From the NCBI GenBank assembly GCA_964621905.1, contig CAZUNG010000004.1:62001-126000 (forward strand): 64,000 bases of DNA. Reading direction: 5' to 3'. Each line of letters begins with the position of its first letter. Within the stretch, counting starts at the first letter, position 1. Both the position numbers and the translations under genes were made by a program. A model generated the notes under the pieces. It was not told the DNA's origin. It ran no database searches and worked only from the letters and a program-made list of their open reading frames with translations. Shown piece by piece: positions 15,891 through 21,973 of the stretch. Source of the stretch: Ruminococcus_G sp964621905. GTDB lineage: Bacteria > Bacillota > Clostridia > Lachnospirales > Lachnospiraceae.

Positions 15891-17068
15891 GATTCATCTA
15901 TCTCCTTGAACGCCTCTTCGGCGGTTATTTTATTTGTAATTGCATCTCTTTTATCGGACTCTTTTACCAGGGTCGGTTTTCCCGGATTCTTCACCACCAG
16001 GTCACCGACGATCTCAGTAAATTCCTTTTTCCCGACAACCTTTTCCACTTGCGCAAGGGTCAGCGGTTTTTCTTCATACAACATCGCTTTCGGGATCTGG
16101 TTCTCCTGCAGAACTGCAAACGCCTGCTCCATATCCGCCCAGTCGCGGGAACCCCGTCCCTCCACGGCTTTCCAGCCAGGAACTTCTTTCCCTGCCAGGC
16201 ATTCGCGCAACGCCCATTCCTGCAGATCTTTTTGATACTTCACGACGTCTTCCAGCGCCAGCAGCCGGCTTCCGGCCTCTTCATTGCTGATCAGCGGGGG
16301 GAGCTCCCCGATCGGGAACGCCTGCTTGACGTTGTGGTCGGACCTTGCGCGGCACTGCGCCTTTGCCCGGCAGAAACGACAGGTCTTTTCTCCCGGCGAA
16401 TATTTCCCCTCACCTTTCCATGCAAGGGCCGCCTTCTCTCTCACAAAGGCCCCGAACGCCAGCAGTTCTTTGATCGACGTCTCCCATTCCGAGATACTGT
16501 CAAGCCTCGGCTGCACGACAGACAGCTTGATCGTTTCAATGGGATATAGCAGCTTATACGCTTCGTAGGCGCCCAACGCATACAGGGACAGCTGTGGGTT
16601 TCCTTCTGCGCTTATCGGAACGCCTTTCCCATATTTAAAGTCAGTCACCTGCAAGGTACCGCCGCTGATCAGGATACAGTCCGCAGTCCCGAAGCCCTCC
16701 TGCGCGTATGATCCATAGTCCACCTGTTTTTCGATCGCCACGGATGGGACAGAGGGAAAACCCATTGCACAGGACTTTATGTAGTCCAGATAATCCTCGG
16801 TATACCGGTCCATCTCATCCTGCCACAGCTCCTGCTTTTTCATCTTATTCACAGCACGAGTATATTTCTGCCGGCTGAAATCTGTCGTCTGAAAATAATG
16901 CCGCAGTTTCAGTTCCGCAAGCTCATGGGCCAGCGTCCCTTCTGCCGCGCTCTCCGATGCCGTGTCCGGGAACTGCTCCTCCAGCCTTGCGCTGGGGGTG
17001 CAGTACAGCCACCGATGGGCGCTGGACGCGCTCAATAACGCGTGCTGCCTCTCCTTGTGTCCTCCCAT
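15887..17068 (-). CDS. DUF2800 family protein, PD-(D/E)XK nuclease-like
   Basis: 393 residues. The beginning HALLSASSAHRWLYCTPSARLEE is a hallmark of DUF2800, and GTLAHELAELKL provides the histidine/glutamate of the RecB/Cas4-like nuclease core. ISGGTLQVTDFKYGKG near residue 135-150 supplies the catalytic D-x-K segment. CRFCRAKAQC near 225-234 holds cysteines of a probable iron-sulfur or zinc site as in Cas4/AddB-type nucleases. It likely resects or processes DNA ends during phage recombination-dependent replication together with DUF2815 (inference from gene pairing). The ATG at 17068 overlaps the stop of the upstream gene (TGATG) and follows AGGAG. Confidence 0.85.
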   Translation of the reverse strand: MGGHKERQHALLSASSAHRWLYCTPSARLEEQFPDTASESAAEGTLAHELAELKLRHYFQTTDFSRQKYTRAVNKMKKQELWQDEMDRYTEDYLDYIKSCAMGFPSVPSVAIEKQVDYGSYAQEGFGTADCILISGGTLQVTDFKYGKGVPISAEGNPQLSLYALGAYEAYKLLYPIETIKLSVVQPRLDSISEWETSIKELLAFGAFVREKAALAWKGEGKYSPGEKTCRFCRAKAQCRARSDHNVKQAFPIGELPPLISNEEAGSRLLALEDVVKYQKDLQEWALRECLAGKEVPGWKAVEGRGSRDWADMEQAFAVLQENQIPKAMLYEEKPLTLAQVEKVVGKKEFTEIVGDLVVKNPGKPTLVKESDKRDAITNKITAEEAFKEIDES

Positions 17069-17538
17069 CAGATCTGCGCTCCTTTCTCCCGCAGCGCCGT
17101 CGCAAACGCACCGTACTGTGCCGGCGGCAAACTCGGGAGCGCCTCCACGCCGAACGTTACGAGAAGCTGCTGCAGCTCTGCCTGTCGGCCTGCGTCCATC
17201 AGTGTCATGGCTGCGCGTGCCAGGTCATCCAGGGTGTATGTCGCTGCACTTGTCGGCACCTGCTGGGATACCGGCTGCTGAGGGGCTGGTTGCGGCGCCG
17301 GTGCTGTTGGAACAGTGACTGATGCCTGTACCGTTGCTGGCTGCTGTACCGGCGTGGGTTGCGGCTCTACGGGTGCTGTTGGTGTCTCTGCCTGCTGCTC
17401 TGATACTGGCTGTGTTACCATCTCGGCTGCAGCAGCTGCGGCGATCGCCTGTCCGCCATCAGACAGGGCCAGTTCTCCCATCATCCTGCAAAAATCCATC
17501 ATTTCCTGTGTGTTGTCAAATCTTACATTAATATACAT
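17068..17538 (-). CDS. Hypothetical phage protein with Pro/Ala/Gln-rich middle
   Basis: 156 residues. A short ordered N-terminus (MYINVRFDNTQEMMDFCRMM) is followed by a long low-complexity region rich in Q, P, A, T and V (about residues 36-100), then a helical C-terminus (TLDDLARAAMTLMDAGRQAELQQLL) that looks like a small binding domain. I do not know a function for it. Its constant place just before DUF2800 in related phages suggests a helper of the recombination module (recollection, not checked). The ATG at 17538 follows AAGGAGG. It is overlapped by the next gene by one base in TGATG, so the two are translated together. Confidence 0.7.
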   Translation of the reverse strand: MYINVRFDNTQEMMDFCRMMGELALSDGGQAIAAAAAAEMVTQPVSEQQAETPTAPVEPQPTPVQQPATVQASVTVPTAPAPQPAPQQPVSQQVPTSAATYTLDDLARAAMTLMDAGRQAELQQLLVTFGVEALPSLPPAQYGAFATALREKGAQI

Positions 17539-17564
17539 TGACTGCCTCCTTATAATTAAAAATA

Positions 17565-18056
17565 TTAGATTGTTACTTTCTTACGTATTCTTTTCAGGCT
17601 CCTGCTGACTCCTACCTGACTGACACCTAACCGGACACCAATTTCCCTTTGGGTCATTTCTCGTGCCCTCATGCGCCATACTTTTTTATCCGTGTCGGAT
17701 AATCGATACAGTTGTTCTCCTAAGGATATTTTGCTTATGCTGGAATCTTCAAATCGCTTTGTATCCGGAATCATATCCCCTAATGTCAACCCCTCCACCG
17801 TTTCATCCTGGAGTGAGCAGGCGATATGCGAAAGACGCTTGTTTTCCTTTCTTAAGAGCTGCAGTATTTCATATTTGATAACAATGCCGGCATAGGTTGT
17901 GAACTTAGCACCCCTTTTGGGATCCCATTGCTTTGCTGCTTTTACCAGCCCGATCAGTGCTACGGAATGAAGGTCTTCAATTTCCACCGCGCTATTTTTA
18001 AAAGTATTTGCCATATAATAAGCAAAAGGAATGTTGTCAGTAATAAGATCATCCAT
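17565..18056 (-). CDS. Phage-encoded sigma-70 family factor
   Basis: 163 residues. Region 2 is visible as DLHSVALIGLVKAAKQWDPKRGAKFTTYA near residues 28-56, the standard core-binding and -10-recognition stretch, followed by IKYEILQLLRKENK. Region 4 at the C-terminus (LSDTDKKVWRMRAREMTQREIGVRLGVSQVGVSRSLKRIRKK) is a clear helix-turn-helix for -35 contacts. The length is that of a minimal two-domain factor. In phages such proteins switch on late genes; here late genes are missing, so its targets may lie in the element or in a helper phage. The ATG at 18056 follows AAAGGA. It resembles sporulation/flagellar-type small sigma factors more than ECF factors. Confidence 0.85.
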   Translation of the reverse strand: MDDLITDNIPFAYYMANTFKNSAVEIEDLHSVALIGLVKAAKQWDPKRGAKFTTYAGIVIKYEILQLLRKENKRLSHIACSLQDETVEGLTLGDMIPDTKRFEDSSISKISLGEQLYRLSDTDKKVWRMRAREMTQREIGVRLGVSQVGVSRSLKRIRKKVTI

Positions 18057-18103
18057 TTACAATTCCTTTCCCGCCTGTTACAATAAAGGCGTGATATATT
18101 ATT

Positions 18104-18313
18104 TTATTTTTGACTCTGGGAGTTGCCGCTCCCGGGGTCATTTTCGTCGAACGCTCCCAAGTCCTTTAGGGCGTATCCAATGCAACCGATACCCAACCCA
18201 CCGAATGTCGTAATAAGTCCGATAATCCAGTTCGGACTGTCCAGCGACGCGCCACCAGCCAAAAATAAGAATGTACCAGTTGCCATCAGTCCGGTTGCTA
18301 TCTTATTAATCAA
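18104..18313 (-). CDS. Small membrane protein of the element
   Basis: 69 residues with two hydrophobic segments (about residues 5-22 and 29-50) and a charged C-terminal tail rich in D, E, S and Q. The start is TTG at 18313, overlapping the stop of the HTH gene (TTGA) and preceded by a perfect AAGGAGG at 7 bases, so expression with that gene is likely. The two-segment layout is like that of small holins, but a holin would normally sit with an endolysin, which is absent. Function unknown. Confidence 0.65.
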   Translation of the reverse strand: MINKIATGLMATGTFLFLAGGASLDSPNWIIGLITTFGGLGIGCIGYALKDLGAFDENDPGSGNSQSQK

Positions 18314-18507
18314 CTCTTAACCTCCTTTCCCAGAAAGCGATCAAGCTTTGACCGGAAGATTAGATATTCATGATGACTGCTGCCACCTTTTTGCGGTGGT
18401 ATCACTTCCCCTAAGTCCCATATGCCATGCTTCATGTATTCTCGCAGAGCTTGAACGCATATACCAATTTCTTTTGCAGCATCTTTTGTTCTTACTCGCT
18501 CACTCAT
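18310..18507 (-). CDS. Excisionase-like helix-turn-helix protein
   Basis: 65 residues. RTKDAAKEIGICVQALREYMKHGIWDLG is a winged-helix DNA-binding pattern of the MerR/Xis kind, where the protein bends DNA. EYLIFRSKLDRFLGKE closes a short C-terminal helix that is frequent in phage DNA-binding proteins annotated as helix-turn-helix or excisionase. The ATG at 18507 follows AAGGAG. It lies first in the leftward early operon after the Cro-like gene, where a small regulator or directionality factor is common. Whether it directs excision or early transcription is not visible. Confidence 0.65.
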   Translation of the reverse strand: MSERVRTKDAAKEIGICVQALREYMKHGIWDLGEVIPPQKGGSSHHEYLIFRSKLDRFLGKEVKS

Positions 18508-18562
18508 TTCGCTATCTCCTTTCCGTTATTTTCCATTGATGCAGAACATTCGTTCAGCTATA

Positions 18563-18751
18563 CTATTCTTCAAGGAAATATTCAATGGGAACTTCGAAAT
18601 AAGCGGCAATTTTTTTTAAATTATCTACATTTGGCTTGTTTCTTCCAGCTTTCCAGTTTGCGAGTACGGTCTGTGTAACCCCACTTTCCTTAGAAACTTG
18701 ATAAGAAGTTTTGTTGTGTTTGACCAATAACTCAGCGAATTTTTTGTACAT
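18563..18751 (-). CDS. Cro-like XRE family repressor
   Basis: 62 residues from the ATG at 18751, chosen because AAGGTGG lies 7 bases before it; a longer frame to 18814 would run through the operator region. The HTH is plain: TSYQVSKESGVTQTVLANWKAGRNKPNVDNLKKIAAYF near 16-54. It is closely similar to the N-terminal half of the divergent CI-like protein (shared SKE-G-VTQT-L-NWK-GRN-P pattern), as expected for two proteins that compete for the same operators in a lysogeny switch. It would favour the leftward early genes. Confidence 0.82.
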   Translation of the reverse strand: MYKKFAELLVKHNKTSYQVSKESGVTQTVLANWKAGRNKPNVDNLKKIAAYFEVPIEYFLEE

Positions 18752-18788
18752 TTTTGCACCACCTTTCTTTATTAGTATTATTGATTTT

Positions 18789-18950
18789 ACTTTCGATATG
18801 TGATATACTTTCAATTATAAAACTACCACATTTTATATATTAAGCATCACATGTCGAAAGTATTTTTAAGACGCTACTTTCGTTTGCGTAATTAAACTAT
18901 ACACCAGCAATCGAAATTAGTCAAGCGTTTTTACTTACTTTTGCGAAAGT
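18789..18950. promoter_or_regulatory. Operator region of the lysogeny switch
   Basis: The 228 bases between the divergent repressor genes contain five copies of an ACTTTCG-like half-site: ACTTTCG at 18789 and 18876, ACTTTCA at 18807, and the reverse CGAAAGT at 18855 and 18944. Some pair up: CGAAAGTA and TACTTTCG face each other at 18855-18882, and ACTTTTGCGAAAGT at 18937-18950 is a near-perfect palindrome just before the CI-like start. These are the likely binding sites of the two XRE repressors. Confidence 0.65.
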
Positions 18951-18979
18951 ATGCTATTTTTGTGAAAGGAGTACAAAAA

Positions 18980-19402
18980 ATGTATGATGTTTTCGAGCAT
19001 CTCTTACAAAAACGCGGCGTAACTGCTTACAAAGTATCAAAAGAAACCGGTGTGACCCAAACTTCATTAAGCAACTGGAAATCTGGTCGAAATACCCCAT
19101 CCATTACGACGCTACAGAAAATAGCTGATTATTTTGATGTAACTATCGATTATTTAATGACAGGAAAAGAGAGTGAGGACAAAAAACCTGAATTAACAGC
19201 AAAAGATAAAAGAGATATCGCGAAGGACTTGAATCGTATAATGGATGAAATTCGGAGCGGTGAAGATGGTCCACTCTATTACAATGGGGTTGAAATAGAC
19301 GAAAAGTCTCTCATCCTTTTAGAAAATGCCATCGAGCACGCTTTAACAGAAACTAAAAAGGAAAATAAGATTAAATACAACCCTTTTAAAAACAAAAAGT
19401 AG
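18980..19402 (+). CDS. CI-like XRE family repressor
   Basis: 140 residues from the ATG at 18980 (AAAGGAG 8 bases before); an in-frame start at 18941 would fall in the operator. The N-terminal HTH, TAYKVSKETGVTQTSLSNWKSGRNTPSITTLQKIADYF, occupies about residues 15-52. The C-terminal part is charged and helical with no LexA-type Ser-Lys protease core, so self-cleavage is unlikely. Instead the next gene encodes an ImmA-type protease, the partner that inactivates such repressors in ICEBs1-like and phage systems. It should repress the leftward early operon through the sites at 18789-18950. Confidence 0.85.
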   Translation: MYDVFEHLLQKRGVTAYKVSKETGVTQTSLSNWKSGRNTPSITTLQKIADYFDVTIDYLMTGKESEDKKPELTAKDKRDIAKDLNRIMDEIRSGEDGPLYYNGVEIDEKSLILLENAIEHALTETKKENKIKYNPFKNKK

Positions 19403-19412
19403 GTGGTCTTGC

Positions 19413-19862
19413 TTGGGAAAAACTGAAGAAAAAATACAGAGATTGATTAGATATTACGAAAGATTAACGGGCAGCCGGGACCCCCTTACAATCGCCCGTT
19501 TTGCTGGGATAGCAATACTGATCGTTCCGCTGGGAGAAATTGCAGGTAATTACAAACTCCTGAAGCGTAAGCGTTGGATATTTATCAATGACAAAATTCC
19601 TGTTGATAGTCCGTTTTTCAAAGTCGTTCTTGCACACGAACTGGGGCACGCGTTACTTCACCGCAATGAAAACTGTGCATTTATAAGAAATAAAACGCTA
19701 TTACTGACTTCCGGGATTGAGAATGAGGCTAATCGTTTTGCTGCACACTTATTGATTGATAATGATATGCTAAATGAATTTACTGGTTTTACAAAGGAGC
19801 AGTTCTGCTCTTGTACGGGTTATCCAAAAGAACTCATTGAGTTAAGAATCAAAAAAAATTAG
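19413..19862 (+). CDS. ImmA/IrrE-family metalloprotease (anti-repressor)
   Basis: 149 residues, started at TTG 19413 with an AGGTGG site; no better ATG precedes the conserved part. The zinc motif HELGHALLH lies near residues 76-84 (HExxH), and the third ligand is probably the glutamate in NEANRFAAHLL near 110-120, the usual N-E-x-E/A-xx-F-A pattern of this family. ImmA proteases cleave the adjacent XRE repressor upon DNA damage or element signalling and so release the element. The gene follows the CI-like gene by 10 bases and precedes a membrane protein gene by 9 bases, forming a rightward operon. Confidence 0.87.
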   Translation: MGKTEEKIQRLIRYYERLTGSRDPLTIARFAGIAILIVPLGEIAGNYKLLKRKRWIFINDKIPVDSPFFKVVLAHELGHALLHRNENCAFIRNKTLLLTSGIENEANRFAAHLLIDNDMLNEFTGFTKEQFCSCTGYPKELIELRIKKN

Positions 19863-19871
19863 GGGGATTTT

Positions 19872-20531
19872 ATGGAAGGTTATGAGGTTATAGATATCAT
19901 TTTGAGAATAATCATAACGATGTTTTCTTATATGATTGTTCCTGCCGTTCTTACGGCAATTGGCATTAAGTTTAGAAAAAGAGCTATAATAATCATAGTA
20001 ATATTAAATGGAGTCACGGTATTCTCTATATGGACCTTGCTTCACTTTTTAGATGGTACAAATGCAAGACCTGATCCAGCAATGATATGGTCATTAATAA
20101 ATTATGTCATGATGAAGAAACTGGCTTTTAAATCAGAAAATTCAGACGCAAATACTATAGCAAATACAACTAACCAAACTACAAGAACTCCAATGAATAA
20201 ATATTATGATCTGGAAAACGACAATGATGAAGAGTCTTCAAATACAGCCAAGAAAGTCTTTATCGGATTACTTTCAATCGCCTTGGTAATATTGATTTTA
20301 ATTTTTGTATTGGTTTATAAAAATGGTTCCGATAACTTTATTTCAAAAGATCAGCATGAAAATTTGACGGAAGTCGAAAAGACAGTTTACATACGCGACC
20401 GCGGATCATACTATCACACTGATCAAGAATGCTATTACCTAAGAGTTAATTCAAACATAAAACGGCATCACGTCTCTGTTGAAGAAGCAGAGGAAAAAGG
20501 ATACATTCCATGTCCTGATTGTTACAATTAA
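19872..20531 (+). CDS. Membrane protein with C-terminal Cys-rich (metal-binding-like) motif
   Basis: 219 residues. Hydrophobic segments lie at about residues 10-30, 36-60 and 132-153, separated by a polar N/T/D/E-rich region (96-130). The C-terminal domain reads VYIRDRGSYYHTDQECYYL and then AEEKGYIPCPDC, a pattern (Y-H-x4-C-x-x-L ... A-x-x-x-G-Y-x-P-C-x-x-C) known from small domains at the ends of nucleases and Ada-like proteins and proposed to bind zinc. I do not recognise the whole protein. It sits between the ImmA protease and the integrase in the always-on lysogeny operon, a place where superinfection-exclusion or host-fitness genes often lie. ATG at 19872 follows AGGGGG. Confidence 0.6.
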   Translation: MEGYEVIDIILRIIITMFSYMIVPAVLTAIGIKFRKRAIIIIVILNGVTVFSIWTLLHFLDGTNARPDPAMIWSLINYVMMKKLAFKSENSDANTIANTTNQTTRTPMNKYYDLENDNDEESSNTAKKVFIGLLSIALVILILIFVLVYKNGSDNFISKDQHENLTEVEKTVYIRDRGSYYHTDQECYYLRVNSNIKRHHVSVEEAEEKGYIPCPDCYN

Positions 20532-20561
20532 AAAACCGCCCCTGGCGGCAACCAGGGACGG
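20528..20561 (-). terminator. GC-rich hairpin upstream of the integrase
   Basis: CCGCCCCTGG at 20536-20545 pairs with CCAGGGACGG at 20552-20561 (one mismatch, 6-base loop). Its T-run lies on the minus-strand side (GGTTTTTTAATTG), so it should stop leftward transcription; on the plus strand it lies just after the membrane protein stop and may still fold in the RNA ahead of int. Confidence 0.5.
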
Positions 20562-20680
20562 CAAATAATACTATACAGACCCAAGGGTCGGTACATATTG
20601 CGAACACATATATTGTACCATATCTCTTCCGCACCTGTATAGGTGTATTTTTTATACCATTTTTTAAGGAGGATGATACT

Positions 20681-21829
20681 ATGGCAAAAAGAAAAAAATA
20701 CCCAAAACTCCCGAACGGTTACGGCAGCATCCGATACCTGGGGAAAAACCGTCGCAACCCTTACGCCGTCCATCCACCAACGAAAAAGTTCAAGCTTAAC
20801 GGCTCGCCTATGCGCCCGCCAGCAATCTGCTACGTAGACACGTGGATTAAGGGTTTTACGGTACTTACGGCGTTCAAAGCAGGTACATATACCCCCGGTA
20901 TGGAAAAGTCGCTGGAAATAGCAAATACGAGCAATCTTGACGACCTTGCTCAAAAGATACTTGCAGATTATAACCGAATCAAAGAGCCTGACAGCCAACC
21001 GCTTAATTTACCTACATTCGCCGAAGTCTACAATAATTTCTATTCTTATAAATTTGAACGTGATAAAAGCCGTGAATATTCCAAGGCAACAAAAGCAGCA
21101 ACGAGAGCAGCTTTTAATAACTGTGCCGCCATTCATGATTGTCAGTTTTCAACCCTCAAACATGCTGATTTGCAACAGGTAATTGATAATTGCCCGTTAA
21201 AGCATTCTAGCAAGGAACTTATTGTGACGCTATTGCATCAATTATATGAATACGCGGTAACATATGAATACGTTGATCGAGACTATTCTTCATCATTAAA
21301 AATAAATATACCCAATGACGATGAACATGGAGTACCATTTTCAGAAAATGAAATCTCCACTCTATGGCAGCATCAAGACAACCCAATAATTGAAATGGTG
21401 TTAATCATGTGCTACTCCGGATATCGAATCAGCGCATATAAAACACTTAAAGTCAATTTTGAAGAGCAGTATTTTCAGGGAGGTGTAAAAACCAGGACGA
21501 GCAAAGACAGAATAGTCCCCATACACTCCGGAATTCTTAGTCTGGTAGAACGACGCATAGAACGCGAAGGCTGTCTTATGGAAAATACAAATAGGTTTCG
21601 CACAGATATGAAAAGAGTATTGTCAGAATATAACATGGATCATACACCACATGATTGCAGACATACCTTTTCAATGTTATGCGAAAAATATAAGGTTAAT
21701 GAAAATGACCGTAAACGGATGCTTGGTCATTCGTTTGGTGGTGATCTTACGAATGCCGTTTACGGTCACCGATCTGTTGATGACTTACGGGCTGAAATTG
21801 AGAAAATTGAGATTGTTACCAATTTGTGA
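20681..21829 (+). CDS. Tyrosine recombinase (integrase) of the element
   Basis: 382 residues from the ATG at 20681, picked for its perfect AAGGAGG at 8 bases; the frame is open further upstream but crosses the hairpin. Catalytic residues are all seen: Arg249 in SGYRISA, a lysine in GGVKTRTSKDR, H324-x-x-R327 in HDCRHTF, a histidine in LGHSFGG near 347, and the nucleophile Tyr361 in NAVYGH. The N-terminal part is basic and resembles arm-site binding domains. It should insert and, with a directionality factor, excise the element. Its position at the right end, about 130 bases from the proposed attachment core, is typical. Confidence 0.92.
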   Translation: MAKRKKYPKLPNGYGSIRYLGKNRRNPYAVHPPTKKFKLNGSPMRPPAICYVDTWIKGFTVLTAFKAGTYTPGMEKSLEIANTSNLDDLAQKILADYNRIKEPDSQPLNLPTFAEVYNNFYSYKFERDKSREYSKATKAATRAAFNNCAAIHDCQFSTLKHADLQQVIDNCPLKHSSKELIVTLLHQLYEYAVTYEYVDRDYSSSLKINIPNDDEHGVPFSENEISTLWQHQDNPIIEMVLIMCYSGYRISAYKTLKVNFEEQYFQGGVKTRTSKDRIVPIHSGILSLVERRIEREGCLMENTNRFRTDMKRVLSEYNMDHTPHDCRHTFSMLCEKYKVNENDRKRMLGHSFGGDLTNAVYGHRSVDDLRAEIEKIEIVTNL

Positions 21830-21834
21830 CTAAC
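21823..21834. repeat. Candidate integrase arm site, right copy
   Basis: TTTGTGACTAAC repeats the sequence at 7494-7505 and overlaps the integrase stop codon (TGA at 21827-21829). Confidence 0.35.
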
Positions 21835-21962
21835 TATACCGTATTTTAACACTGTATCACATTTTAAAACGCATTAAGAGACACATGCAAAACAGCGCAA
21901 AATCAACGTTTTTCGGGATTTTCCTTGAATTTAAGCTGTTTATAAAATTGAATAAAATTTAG

Positions 21963-21973
21963 GAATTTATTAA
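21963..21973. repeat. Candidate right attachment-site core, at the sensor kinase stop codon
   Basis: GAATTTATTAA, identical to 7448-7458. It contains the TAA stop (21970-21972) of the histidine kinase gene, so insertion would leave the kinase reading frame intact, as is usual for integrases that target gene 3' ends. Confidence 0.45.

Larger units (their letters stand above)
7448..21973. mobile_element. Integrated phage-like element with replication and lysogeny modules but no virion genes
   Basis: About 14.5 kb bounded by a short direct repeat, with a tyrosine integrase next to the right end, a divergent repressor pair, an ImmA-like protease, a sigma factor, DUF2800 and DUF2815 proteins, family A DNA polymerase, primase-helicase and VRR-NUC nuclease. 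This gene set is the early region of many Clostridia siphophages. Terminase, portal, capsid, tail, holin and endolysin genes are absent; the only gene beyond the replication block is an 808-residue protein of phage polyvalent type. It could be a deleted prophage, a satellite that borrows particles, or a replicating island. The genes of the flanks (sensor kinase, dlt-like operon) are unrelated to it. Confidence 0.8.

Noticed and set aside
18104..18313. Holin assignment for the 69-residue membrane protein
   Set aside because: No endolysin is present and the gene lies in the early regulatory operon; size and two membrane segments alone are not enough.
7494..21834. TTTGTGACTAAC direct repeats as the attachment core
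   Set aside because: The right copy overlaps the integrase stop and would leave 135 bases of non-coding sequence before the kinase gene; GAATTTATTAA at the kinase stop is more typical. Not excluded.
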